NCBI RefSeq assembly: GCF_900142365.1
Contig: NZ_FRAP01000001.1
Span: forward strand, 372,001-436,000
Direction: 5' to 3'
DNA length: 64,000 bases
DNA from: Pseudonocardia thermophila
Lineage (GTDB): Bacteria > Actinomycetota > Actinomycetes > Mycobacteriales > Pseudonocardiaceae
Under the pieces are notes generated by a model. That model was not told the origin of the DNA. It saw only the letters and a program-made list of their open reading frames with translations, and ran no database searches. The position numbers and the translations under genes were made by a program. Shown one piece after another: positions 9,436 to 17,965 of the stretch (positions are counted from its first letter, which is position 1; each line of letters begins with the position of its first letter).

Positions 9436-10398
9436 ATGGATCTGCCCACCGTGTGGTTCGCCGCCGTCGCCGTGCTCTGGACCGGCTACCTGGTGCTCGA
9501 GGGCTTCGACTTCGGCGTCGGCATCCTCGCCCCGCTCGTCGGCCGCGACGACGCCGGCCGCGGCGCCGCCCTGTCCTCCATCGGCCCTGTCTGGGACGGC
9601 AACGAGGTGTGGCTGGTGACGGCGATCGGCGTCATGTTCGCCGCGTTCTCGCCCTGGTACTCCGCGACGCTCTCCGGCTTCTACCTGCCGGTCGTGCTGG
9701 TGCTGCTGGCCATGATCGTGCGCGGGGTCGCCCTGCACTACCGGAGCAAGCGGCCCGACCCGGCCTGGCGCGCCCGCTGCGACACCGCGATCGCCGTGGC
9801 GAGCGCGGTGCCGCCGCTGGTGTGGGGTGCGCTCTTCACCGCCACCCTCACCGGCGTGGCGCTCGGCGCCGACCGGGTCGTGGAGGGCGGCGCGAGCGCT
9901 CTGCTGGCGCCGCTGCCGCTGCTCGGCGGGATCGCGACGCTCGCGCTGTGCGTCCTGCACGGGGCGACGTTCCTCGCGCTCAAGACCGGCGGTCCGATCC
10001 ACGTCCGGGCCCGCAGCGCCGTGCGGTGGGCGGCCCCGCTCACCGCCGCCGCGCTGGCCGCGCTCGCCGTGCCGACCGGGCCGCTCGCATGGGTGCTCCC
10101 GCTGCTCGCCGCGCTCGCCGGCCTCGCCGTCGCCGCCGGCCGGGACGGCTGGGCGTTCGTCGCCACGACGGCCTCGACGGCGGGGCTCTCGGTGCTGCTC
10201 GTGGCCTCCCGGTTCCCCGTGCTCATCACCTCGACGACCGGTCCCGACCTCACCGTCGCCGACGCGGTGGCCGGCCCGTACACGCTCGGCCTGCTCAGCG
10301 TGATCGCGGCGGTTCTGCTGCCGATCGTGCTCGGCTACCAGGCGTGGACGTACTGGGTGTTCCGCAAGCGGATCACCGCAACCCCCGTGAGCGCGTGA
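9436..10398 (+). CDS. cydB: Cytochrome bd quinol oxidase subunit II
   Basis: Second structural subunit (320 aa) of cytochrome bd, all-helical in the membrane. The family motifs 'YLVLEGFDFGVG' in the first helix and 'WDGNEVW' in the following loop are clear. The ATG begins at the base after the cydA stop and the stop overlaps the cydDC start (TGATG), so the operon is tightly coupled. The length is in the range of actinobacterial CydB. Confidence 0.97.
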   Translation: MDLPTVWFAAVAVLWTGYLVLEGFDFGVGILAPLVGRDDAGRGAALSSIGPVWDGNEVWLVTAIGVMFAAFSPWYSATLSGFYLPVVLVLLAMIVRGVALHYRSKRPDPAWRARCDTAIAVASAVPPLVWGALFTATLTGVALGADRVVEGGASALLAPLPLLGGIATLALCVLHGATFLALKTGGPIHVRARSAVRWAAPLTAAALAALAVPTGPLAWVLPLLAALAGLAVAAGRDGWAFVATTASTAGLSVLLVASRFPVLITSTTGPDLTVADAVAGPYTLGLLSVIAAVLLPIVLGYQAWTYWVFRKRITATPVSA

Positions 10399-13300
10399 TG
10401 CGCCCGCTCGAGCCCCGACTGGTCGCGACCACCCGCCCGGTGCGGGTGCACCTCGCGCTGTCGGTGGCCGCGGGCCTGGTGCTGACCGGGCTGGTGCTCA
10501 CCCAGGCGTGGGTGCTGGCCGATCTGCTCGGCGGAGGCGCACTGGAGCTGTTCGGGTTCGGCCTCCCCGACCTCGATGCCGGCACTGCGGTCGCGGCGGT
10601 CGCCGGCATCGCGGTGGCCCGGGCGGTGCTCGCAGCCGGCGCGGAGAACGCCGCGCTGCGCAGCGCCGCCCGGGTCGTCTCCGACCTCAGGATGCGCCTG
10701 GTCGACCACGTGACCGGCACGGCAGCCGATCCCGCCGAGACGGATCCCGGCGAGATCGCGACGCTCGCCGGCCGCGGCCTCGACGGGCTGCACGACTACG
10801 TCGCCCGCTACCTGCCGCAGCTGGTGCTCGCCGCGCTCGTGCCGGGCGCCGTGGTCGTCGCGCTGGCCGCGGTGGACGGGACCTCCGCCCTGGTCGTGGC
10901 CTTGACGCTGCCACTGATCCCGCTGTTCATGGCGCTGATCGGCTGGCACACCCGAGCGCGCACCGAGGAGCAGTGGACCCTGCTCGAACGGCTGGGCGCG
11001 ACGTTCCTCGACGCCGTGGAGGGCCTGCCCACGCTCGCGGTCTTCCGCCGGGCCCGGGCCACCGCGGCACTGGTCCGCGAGGCGTCCGAGCAGCACCGGG
11101 TCGCCACCACCGCGACGCTCAAGATCGCGTTCCTCTCGGCGCTGGTGCTGGAGCTCGCCGCGACGCTGTCCGTGGCGGTGGTCGCGGTCGAGATCGGGCT
11201 GCGGCTGCTCTACGGGCAGCTCGATCTCACCACCGCATTGTTCGTGCTGATCCTGGCCCCGGAGGCGTACCTGCCGCTGCGCGAGCTCGGCGCCCGCTTC
11301 CACGCCAGCATCGAGGGCGTCACCGCCGCGCAGCGCGCGTTCGCCGTGCTCGACGGCCCCGGCGGGGACCGGCCCGCCCCGGTGCACCCGGCCACCGCCG
11401 ATCCGCACGCCGAGATCGTCCTGCACGACGTCGGCCTGGCGTACTCCCCGGGCCGGCCCGTGCTGGAGCACGTGGACCTGCGCCTCTCCCCCGGCACGAC
11501 CACGGTGATCAGCGGGCCGAGCGGTGCGGGCAAGAGCAGTCTGCTCGCGCTCCTGCTGCGCTTTAGCGATCCCACGGCCGGCCGGATCACCGTGGGTGGG
11601 ATCGATCTCGCCGACGTGCCCGTCGCCGAGTGGCGCCGCCACGTCGCCTGGGTCCCGCAGCATCCCTACCTGTTCGACGCGACCGTCGCCGACAACATCC
11701 GGCTCGGCGCCCCGGACGCCTCCGACGTCGAGATCGAGGCGGCCGCCCGCCGGGCGGGCATCCACGAGGAGATCCTCGCGCTGCCCGACGGCTACGCCAC
11801 CCGCCTCGGCGAAGGCGGCACCCGCCTGTCCTCCGGGCAGCGGCAGCGGATCGCACTCGCCAGAGCCTTCCTGCGCAACGCCCCGATCCTGCTGCTCGAC
11901 GAGCCGACCGCGCACCTCGACCCGCGCTCGGCCGAGCTGGTCCGCCGGGCGCTGGCCGAGCCGGCGCCGGGTCGCACGACGCTGATCGTCACGCACGACG
12001 AACGCTGGAGCGGCGACACCGTGCTCCCGATCGCGGCGACGAACGGCCACCACGAGCCCGCGCCGGAATCCCCGGCCCCAGCCCCTGCTCCGGCGATCGA
12101 TGAGCACGAGACCGACGACGTCCCGACGGGCAGTGGGCTGTGGCGACTGATCCGCTTCGCCCGCCCGCGGGCCGGCCGGTTCGGGCTCGGCGTGCTCACC
12201 GGCGCCGTCGCGACCGGGGCCGGGGTGGGTCTCACCGCGGTCGCGGCCTGGCTGCTGGCCACCGCGTCGACGCACCCGCCGATGACCGCCCTGTCGCTCG
12301 CCGTCGTCGGGACCCGTGCACTGGGTCTGACCCGGGGCGTGGCCCGCTACCTCGAACGACTCGTCACCCACGACGCCGCGCTGCGTACGCTCGCTGGGCT
12401 GCGCGGCCGCGTGTTCGAACGCCTCGCCCGCACTGAACCGGTCCACAAGTTCCGCTCGGGCGACCTCGTGGGCCGGTTCGTCGACGACGTCGACGCCACC
12501 CAGGACCTGCTCGTCCGCGGCCTCGCCCCGCCGCTCGCCGCGCTGCTGGCCGGGACGGGCGTCGTCGGGCTCGCCGCCGTGCTGCACCCCACGGCCGGGC
12601 TGCTGCTCGGCGCCGGACTCGCCCTCGGCGGGCTCGCCGTGCCGGCCGCCGCCGCGCTCGCCGGGCGGGGCCCCGGCCGCCGCCGCACCGCCGCCCGCGC
12701 CGCGCTCACCACCACGCTCGTCGACACCCTGCACGGAGTGCCCGACCTGCACGCGTACGGCGCCGTGCCGGCCGCGGTCGGTCGGGTCGCCGACGCGGAT
12801 GCGCGGCTGCGCGCGCAGTCGGACCGCGAGGCGCGCATCCTCGCCCTCGGAGCGGGCGCCTCCACGCTGATCGCCGGGCTCACGCTGTGGGCGGTGCTGG
12901 CGGACGGCATCGCAGCAGGGCTGGGCACCGTGCCCCTCGCCGTCCTCGGGCTGACGGCGCTGACCGCGTTCGAGATCGTCGCGCCGCTCCCAGCCGCGGC
13001 GGCCAAGCTCGGCACGGTCCGCGCCGCGGCCCGGCGCCTGTTCGCGGTGCTGGACACCCCACCGTCCGTGCGGATGCGGCCGGCGCCGCGCGTACCGGGT
13101 GCCCGCGGGTTGCGGATCCGCGGACTGCGCGTCCGCTACGACGACGGCCCGTGGGTGCTCGACGGCCTCGATCTCGACGTCGCACCCGGCGAGCGGGTCG
13201 CGGTGATCGGGCCCAGCGGATCGGGCAAGAGCACGCTCGCGTCGGTGCTGTTCCGGTTCCGGGATCCCGAGGCCGGCACCGTCCTCGTTGACGGTACCGA

Positions 13301-13787
13301 CGTGAGAAGCCTGCCATCTGATGCGCTCCGGCGCATCATCTCCGGCGTGCCGCAGGATCCGCACCTGTTCACCGGCACCGTCGCCGACAACCTCCGCATC
13401 GCCGCGCCCTGCGCGACCGACGCCGAGCTGCGGGCGGTGCTCCACCGAGTGCGGCTCGGCGATCTCGACCCCGCCACGCCCGTCGGGGTCGGCGGCGCCC
13501 GGCTGTCCGGCGGGATGCGCCAGCGGATCGCCCTGGCCAGGGCGCTGCTGACCGACGCGCCCTACCTGGTCCTCGATGAGCCGACCGCACACCTCGACCC
13601 GGCCACCCGCGACGCGCTGCTCGATGACCTGCTGGCCGCGGCGTCCGGCCGCAGCCTGCTGGTGATCACCCACGACCGGGCCCGGCTGGACCGGTTCGAC
13701 TCCGTCGTGGAGATCACCCGCTACGCGTCCCCCGCGGACGCACCGTCACCTGCGGAATGCGTCGTCGCGACCGGCGTCAGCGTCTGA
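10398..13787 (+). CDS. cydDC: CydDC fusion: ABC exporter needed for cytochrome bd assembly
   Basis: One polypeptide (1129 aa) joining both halves of the CydDC thiol exporter, which exports cysteine/glutathione-type thiols and is needed for cytochrome bd maturation. Residues 1 to about 560 are the CydD half: six-helix domain, Walker A GPSGAGKS near 373, signature LSSGQRQR near 477, Walker B LLLDEPTAHLD. Residues of about 580-1129 are the CydC half: Walker A GPSGSGKS near 936, signature LSGGMRQR near 1035, LVLDEPTAHLD. Both ATP sites look intact. The linker is Pro/Ala/Glu-rich. The fused form is known in Streptomyces-type actinomycetes, whereas mycobacteria have two genes. The last 67 bp overlap the convergent DUF4032 gene. 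Confidence 0.96.
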   Translation: MRPLEPRLVATTRPVRVHLALSVAAGLVLTGLVLTQAWVLADLLGGGALELFGFGLPDLDAGTAVAAVAGIAVARAVLAAGAENAALRSAARVVSDLRMRLVDHVTGTAADPAETDPGEIATLAGRGLDGLHDYVARYLPQLVLAALVPGAVVVALAAVDGTSALVVALTLPLIPLFMALIGWHTRARTEEQWTLLERLGATFLDAVEGLPTLAVFRRARATAALVREASEQHRVATTATLKIAFLSALVLELAATLSVAVVAVEIGLRLLYGQLDLTTALFVLILAPEAYLPLRELGARFHASIEGVTAAQRAFAVLDGPGGDRPAPVHPATADPHAEIVLHDVGLAYSPGRPVLEHVDLRLSPGTTTVISGPSGAGKSSLLALLLRFSDPTAGRITVGGIDLADVPVAEWRRHVAWVPQHPYLFDATVADNIRLGAPDASDVEIEAAARRAGIHEEILALPDGYATRLGEGGTRLSSGQRQRIALARAFLRNAPILLLDEPTAHLDPRSAELVRRALAEPAPGRTTLIVTHDERWSGDTVLPIAATNGHHEPAPESPAPAPAPAIDEHETDDVPTGSGLWRLIRFARPRAGRFGLGVLTGAVATGAGVGLTAVAAWLLATASTHPPMTALSLAVVGTRALGLTRGVARYLERLVTHDAALRTLAGLRGRVFERLARTEPVHKFRSGDLVGRFVDDVDATQDLLVRGLAPPLAALLAGTGVVGLAAVLHPTAGLLLGAGLALGGLAVPAAAALAGRGPGRRRTAARAALTTTLVDTLHGVPDLHAYGAVPAAVGRVADADARLRAQSDREARILALGAGASTLIAGLTLWAVLADGIAAGLGTVPLAVLGLTALTAFEIVAPLPAAAAKLGTVRAAARRLFAVLDTPPSVRMRPAPRVPGARGLRIRGLRVRYDDGPWVLDGLDLDVAPGERVAVIGPSGSGKSTLASVLFRFRDPEAGTVLVDGTDVRSLPSDALRRIISGVPQDPHLFTGTVADNLRIAAPCATDAELRAVLHRVRLGDLDPATPVGVGGARLSGGMRQRIALARALLTDAPYLVLDEPTAHLDPATRDALLDDLLAAASGRSLLVITHDRARLDRFDSVVEITRYASPADAPSPAECVVATGVSV

Positions 13788-14986
13788 GGCAGCTTCGGCA
13801 GCACGTTCTCCACGTACGACCGGGCCGCCGTCGTCGTGCTGACCCCGCGACCGGCCTGCTCGGAGAGGAACCAGCGGTGCTCCAGCACCTCGTGGAAGAT
13901 CTCGGCGGGCGCGAGCCGTCCCCGCAGCTCGGGCGGCACCAGGCCGAGCACCTTGTCGAAGATCTCGATGCGCCAGCGGTGCGCGGCCACGGTCTCCGGG
14001 ATGGAGCGGCCCTCCTTCTGCTCGAGGTAGCCGCGGTAGGCGACGATGTCGTTGAGCAGCCGCCGCGCCTGGTTGTCGGAGACGTCCAGGCCGGTGAGGG
14101 CGAACAACCGGGTGCGGTGCCGATCGCTCACCCCGACCTTCGTGCGGACCTTCAGCCGCGCCCCCTCGGGTGTGCTGACCAGCTCCAGCTCGTCGACGTC
14201 GAAGCCGAGCTCGTTCAGCCGCTCGACCCGCTTGGTGACCTGGTAGCGCTGGTCGGCCGGGTCGATCGGCTCCTCGCGGGTCAGCTCGTCCCACAACGCG
14301 TGGTAGCGCTCCGTCAGCGACGCGGCGACCTCGATCGGGTCGACGTGCTCGGGAAGCAGCCCACCGGCCTGCAGATCGAGCAGCTCACCGCCGACCCGCT
14401 CCGCGGCGAGGCGGATGTCGTACTCGCGCTGCCCGTCCGACAGCGTCGGGTGCAGCTCCGCGGTCTCGGCGTCGACGAAGTAGGCCTCGATGCTGCCCGC
14501 GTCCGGGCGGAACAGCGTGTTCGACAGCGAGCAGTCACCCCACAGCAGGCCCGCCAGGTGCAGCCGGACGAGCAGCTCCACCATGGCGTCGATGAGCTTG
14601 CCCTCCGGGAACGTCGCGTACCGGTTGGAGAACAGGTAGCGGTACGACATCGAGAAGTCGAGGAACCGCGTCACGAGGATCGCGTCGAGCGGAGTGCCGC
14701 GGTAGCTGCCCCGCTCGACGCAGACACCGACGGCCGTGACGGCCGGCATGCCCATCTCCTGCAGCCGGCCCAGCAGCCGGTACTCGCGGCGGGCCAAGCG
14801 CTCGTCGATCTCCTTGAGCGCGAAGATCTGACCGCTGTCCTCGACGAACCGCACGACGTGGCGGGAGATGCCGCGGTGCGGCATCTCCAGCAGCCGCTCG
14901 TCCTCCCACTCCTCCAGCGGCTCCTGCCACGGCAGCGTCAACAGCCCTGCCGCGTCGGCCGCCGGCGGCCGGAAGATGAAGCGCAT
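13721..14986 (-). CDS. DUF4032 protein with lipopolysaccharide-kinase-like N-terminal domain
   Basis: Cytoplasmic protein (421 aa) conserved in actinobacteria, function unknown. The N-terminal half resembles the Kdo/RIO-type kinase fold: 'FALKEIDERLARREYRLL' gives a Lys and Glu pair, 'HLAGLLWGDCSLSNTLF' is a catalytic-loop-like segment, and 'EAYFVDAETAEL' matches a metal-binding Asp region. The C-terminal DUF4032 domain runs from about residue 200 to 400. ATG 14986 gives the MRFIFRPP N-terminus. The frame stays open upstream through a 21-bp repeat array, but that extension looks non-coding. Its last 67 bp overlap cydDC in the opposite direction, so the two transcripts share complementary 3' ends. 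Confidence 0.85.
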   Translation of the reverse strand: MRFIFRPPAADAAGLLTLPWQEPLEEWEDERLLEMPHRGISRHVVRFVEDSGQIFALKEIDERLARREYRLLGRLQEMGMPAVTAVGVCVERGSYRGTPLDAILVTRFLDFSMSYRYLFSNRYATFPEGKLIDAMVELLVRLHLAGLLWGDCSLSNTLFRPDAGSIEAYFVDAETAELHPTLSDGQREYDIRLAAERVGGELLDLQAGGLLPEHVDPIEVAASLTERYHALWDELTREEPIDPADQRYQVTKRVERLNELGFDVDELELVSTPEGARLKVRTKVGVSDRHRTRLFALTGLDVSDNQARRLLNDIVAYRGYLEQKEGRSIPETVAAHRWRIEIFDKVLGLVPPELRGRLAPAEIFHEVLEHRWFLSEQAGRGVSTTTAARSYVENVLPKLPQTLTPVATTHSAGDGASAGDA

Positions 14987-15017
14987 CCGTCCAGTATCGA
15001 CGGACGCGCAAACGACG

Positions 15018-15220
15018 GCAGGTCCTGCGGGTGGGGCGGGTCGTGCGGTCAGGACCGCGAGTCCGGCGTCTGGTGCTGCGGGTCGTGCGATCGGTTGGGT
15101 GAGACTTGCGGTCGCGTCCGCGAGTTTCGCGGTCGGGTCGGTGAGTCGTGCGATCGGGCCGGCGAGTCTCGCGTTCTGACCGGCGAGTTCCCCGGTGCGG
15201 CGAGTTTCGCGTGCGGTGTC
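15018..15220. repeat. Array of about ten degenerate 21-bp direct repeats
   Basis: Units such as GCGAGTTTCGCGGTCGGGTCG (15120-15140) and GCGAGTCTCGCGTTCTGACCG (15162-15182) follow head to tail, mostly exactly 21 bp; the unit at 15183 is 17 bp and the first is about 18 bp. A rough consensus is GYGAGTCGTGCG followed by a variable G/C-rich half. Several units contain a GCGAG/CTCGC-type mini-palindrome. The array lies between the DUF4032 start and an HNH remnant. Read on the minus strand it is stop-free with seven-codon periodicity (LAGPIAR, LTDPTAK, LADATAS). Confidence 0.8.
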
Positions 15221-15309
15221 GCGGGTGATGCGGTACGTCGGATGAGTTCTGCGTTCGGGCTGGGTGCTCGCCCGGGGGGTCGACCGGACGGAAGTCCGCG
15301 CGTCACCGG

Positions 15310-15525
15310 GTGTGCGGGGCTTGTCGGGGTGTGCCGGGTGCACTGCACCACCCCGCACTGCAACGCCCCATCCACCCCGTCGACCACCGCACCCGCCACG
15401 AAGACGAGGGCACGACCAACCCCACCAACGGCAACGGCTACCGCGCCTTCCACAACCACGCAGAAGAAGTCGGCGTCACCGAACGACCGAGGAGGGATCG
15501 ACGACCGGAACCCCGATCACCGTGA
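15310..15525 (+). pseudogene. 3' remnant of a DUF222/13E12-type HNH endonuclease
   Basis: Decayed C-terminal end of an HNH nuclease of the actinobacterial 13E12 repeat family. Reading begins in one frame with 'CRVHCTTPHCNAP', the zinc-cysteine part. It then needs a frameshift near 15370 to continue as 'IHPVDHRTRHEDEGTTNPTN', then 'NGYRAFHNHAEEVGV'. The family's catalytic HH pair (IHHVDH) reads HP here. No start, upstream domain or intact frame is present. A similar remnant ending in HNHAEEVGV lies at 33473-33953. Confidence 0.6.
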
Positions 15526-15660
15526 GCCACATCGACCGGGTCGACGATCGGGTTGCGGCCGGAAGCACGCGGCGTTGCTCCGGGCGCCCCGGCTTCCTCG
15601 CTGCGACGCTCGCGCGGGCCGCCCACCGTCGGACGAGCGGCCCGCGCGGTGATCACGGGG

Positions 15661-16422
15661 TCAGGCCTTCGGGCCGCCCGCGACGTAGAGGACCTGGCCG
15701 GAGACGAAGCTGGACTGCTCGCTGGTGAAGAACGAGACGGCGTTCGCGATGTCCTCCGGCTGGCCCGCCCGCTGCACCGGGATGGCAGCGGCGCGGGCGG
15801 CGAGGTAGGACTCCCAGTCCTGGCCGATCCGCTGGGCAGTCGCCTTCGTCATGTCGCTGACGATGAAGCCCGGCGCCACGCAGTTCACGGTGATGCCGAA
15901 CTTACCCAGCTCGATCGCGAGGGTCTTGGTGAAGCCCTGCAGGCCGGCCTTCGCCGTGGAGTAGTTGGCTTGGCCGCGGTTGCCCAGTGCGGACGTGCTG
16001 GAGATGTTGACGATGCGGCCCCACTTGGCGTCGACCATGTGCTTCTGCACCGCCCTCGCCATCAGGAACGAGCCGCGCAGGTGCACACCCATGACGGTGT
16101 CCCAGTCGGACACGTCCATCTTGAACAGCAGGTTGTCGCGGGTGATGCCGGCGTTGTTCACCAGGATCGTCGGGGCACCCAGCTCGGCGGTCACGCGCTC
16201 GACCGCCGCGTTGACGGCCGCTTCGTCCGAGACGTCGGCCCCCACCGCGATGGCCCGGCCACCGGCGGCCTCGATCGCGGCCACCGTGTCCTTGCCGGCG
16301 GACTCCTCCAGGTCCACAACGGCCACCGCGCGTTCGTCCGCGGCCAGGCGCACAGCCGTGGCCGCGCCGATCCCCCGGGCGGCTCCCGTCACGATCGCCA
16401 CCCGAGCGGCGTTGTCGGTCAT
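15661..16422 (-). CDS. FabG-like short-chain dehydrogenase/reductase
   Basis: NAD(P)H-dependent SDR (253 aa) closest in pattern to 3-oxoacyl-ACP/CoA reductases. It shows the nucleotide-binding motif TGAARGIG (about residues 14-21), NNAG (about 90-93), the catalytic Ser in 'NISSTSALG', and YSTAK supplying Tyr and Lys. The C-terminal 'SGQVLYVAGG' is also typical. ATG 16422 follows GAGGGAG. It could serve fatty-acid, PHA or polyketide reduction. It stands alone, divergent from the arf-like operon, so the substrate remains open. Confidence 0.9.
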   Translation of the reverse strand: MTDNAARVAIVTGAARGIGAATAVRLAADERAVAVVDLEESAGKDTVAAIEAAGGRAIAVGADVSDEAAVNAAVERVTAELGAPTILVNNAGITRDNLLFKMDVSDWDTVMGVHLRGSFLMARAVQKHMVDAKWGRIVNISSTSALGNRGQANYSTAKAGLQGFTKTLAIELGKFGITVNCVAPGFIVSDMTKATAQRIGQDWESYLAARAAAIPVQRAGQPEDIANAVSFFTSEQSSFVSGQVLYVAGGPKA

Positions 16423-16703
16423 CTGCTCTCCCTCTGAACGATCTCGAGCTGTGGCCCGAGTCTCGCCCGTGCGCTCGGCGGACGCCATGCTCGGGTGAGC
16501 GGCTGCATAGTCCGACGGCTCCGCGCCCCGGCCGCCGCTGATCGACGAGCAGCCGCGACGTGACAACCCGTGTCCGAGACGTCACCATTCCGTGACCTGC
16601 ATGGGCAACTGTTCGTGCAGTCACGGTTAGTGATCATGCGGTGCAGTGTCGCCCGCGCGCCGTGACGCCCGTCCGCACCGCGAACCCGACCTGCGAGGGC
16701 ACC

Positions 16704-17798
16704 GTGAGCGAGTCAACCGGCGACCGTCCCGCCATCCGCACGCCCTGGCTCCCCCTCGGCGCTGCGGCACTGATCGTCCCGACCGTGCTGGCCGGCATCA
16801 CGCTCGCCTGGCCGCGCCCGCAGATCGAGGCCCATCTGGGGCAGCGGGCCGCAGAGGCGCTCTCCGCCGCCGGCATCGCCTCATCGGGCGTGGAGTTCTC
16901 CGGTCGCGACGCCACCATCGTCGGAGTCGCGCCCGGGCTGCAGGAGCAGGCGCAGACCGTGGTCGAGGAGGTCACCGGCGTCCGGGTGGCCGGGTTCCTG
17001 CCGACCGGCGGTGCCGCACCGTTCGGGCTGACCGAGACCGGTGACTCGATCGTCCTCACCGGCACCGTCGGCTCCGAGGAGGAGCGCAGCCGGCTCGTGT
17101 CGGCGGCCGCGGCCCAGGCGGGCGGCCGCTCGATCGACGACGAGCTGACCGTGCAGCCCGGCGCCCGCCTGCCCGACGGCATCAACCCGACCACGGTCAC
17201 CGCCATCGCGGCGGCGCTCGCGGGCATCCCGGGGGAGATCACCGTCTCGGTGTCCGGCCCGACCCTCACCCTGAGCGGGCAGGTCGCCGACGAGGCCGCG
17301 CGGTCTGCCGTCGCGCAGCGGATCGGTGCCGCAGTACCCGGCTTCACCCTCGACGACCGGCTGACGGTGGCCGCACCCGTCCCCACCGCGCCGACCGCGC
17401 CCGCCCCCGCTCCCGGCGCGCCGGGCGCCGACCTCGACCCAGCCACCAAGCAGACGCTGCAGACCCAGCTCTCCGAGCTGCTGGCCGCGACCCCGATCAG
17501 CTTCGGCCCGAACTCCCCGCAGCTCACGCCGCAGGGCGGGGCCGCCGTCGCGCGGGTACTGGACCTGCTGCGGGCCGCACCCGGGGCCCGCATCCAGATC
17601 GACGGCTACGTCGCCGCCGGCCCGGGCGACGGCCGGATGACCGCGGAGGAACTGTCGACGGCGCGCGCCGCCACCGTGCGCGACGCGCTCGTCGCCGGTG
17701 GCATCCCCGCCGACCGCATCACGATCCGCGGCCTCGGTGAGGGCACCAACCCCATCCCGTCCCCGTCGGCTCGCCGCGTCGAGATCACCGTCGTCTGA
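16704..17798 (+). CDS. OmpA-family protein with BON-type repeats (OmpATb/ArfA-like)
   Basis: Membrane-anchored envelope protein (364 aa from GTG 16704). The N-terminus has one transmembrane helix at about residues 15-35 ('LGAAALIVPTVLAGITLAW'). Two BON-like repeats follow (about 40-130 and 135-225, around 'GDSIVLTGTVGSEEER' and 'GPTLTLSGQVADEAAR'), then a Pro/Ala linker. The C-terminal OmpA domain (about 250-364) ends in ARRVEITVV. This order matches Mycobacterium OmpATb/ArfA (Rv0899). An earlier GTG at 16641 would add 21 residues; GAGGG before 16704 favours the shorter form. The next two genes match the ArfB and ArfC positions. Confidence 0.85.
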   Translation: MSESTGDRPAIRTPWLPLGAAALIVPTVLAGITLAWPRPQIEAHLGQRAAEALSAAGIASSGVEFSGRDATIVGVAPGLQEQAQTVVEEVTGVRVAGFLPTGGAAPFGLTETGDSIVLTGTVGSEEERSRLVSAAAAQAGGRSIDDELTVQPGARLPDGINPTTVTAIAAALAGIPGEITVSVSGPTLTLSGQVADEAARSAVAQRIGAAVPGFTLDDRLTVAAPVPTAPTAPAPAPGAPGADLDPATKQTLQTQLSELLAATPISFGPNSPQLTPQGGAAVARVLDLLRAAPGARIQIDGYVAAGPGDGRMTAEELSTARAATVRDALVAGGIPADRITIRGLGEGTNPIPSPSARRVEITVV

Positions 17799-17809
17799 GG
17801 GAGTACGCC

Positions 17810-17935
17810 GTGTTCTACCTCTTCACGCAGGTCTGGGTCCTGATCCTCGTCGCGTTCCTGCTCGGGGTCCTCGCCGGCTACCTGTTCTGGGCCCGTCCGA
17901 TCTCCCGTGCCGCCGACCGGCTCGAGAAGCGCTGA
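17810..17935 (+). CDS. 41-residue single-span membrane protein (ArfB-like position)
   Basis: Small hydrophobic protein starting at GTG 17810, 11 bp after the OmpA-family stop, with GAGGGAG upstream. It reads from VFYLFTQVWVLILVAFLLG to a basic tail ending in RLEKR: one membrane helix of about 22 residues followed by a positively charged cytoplasmic end. Mycobacterial arfB (Rv0900) is likewise a tiny membrane protein between arfA and arfC. It is co-oriented and tightly spaced on both sides. Function is unknown beyond the operon role proposed for arfABC. Confidence 0.7.
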   Translation: MFYLFTQVWVLILVAFLLGVLAGYLFWARPISRAADRLEKR

Positions 17936-17965
17936 CCTCGCACTCGCACCCCTGGAGGACCTCCC

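Noticed and set aside
8160..10397. Long in-frame extension upstream of cydDC giving a reading frame of over 1800 codons
   Set aside because: It runs out of frame through cydA and cydB with Arg/Pro-rich shadow sequence; the real start is the ATG overlapping the cydB stop.
10335..13673. A 1112-codon minus-strand open frame opposite cydDC
   Set aside because: High-GC shadow frame; the plus strand encodes intact ABC motifs over the whole stretch.
15018..15220. CRISPR array
   Set aside because: The 21-bp units are contiguous and degenerate, without unique spacers or nearby cas genes.
14987..15358. N-terminal extension of the DUF4032 protein through the 21-bp repeats
   Set aside because: No ribosome-binding site at the upstream ATG, low-complexity repeats, and the MRFIF start fits the family.
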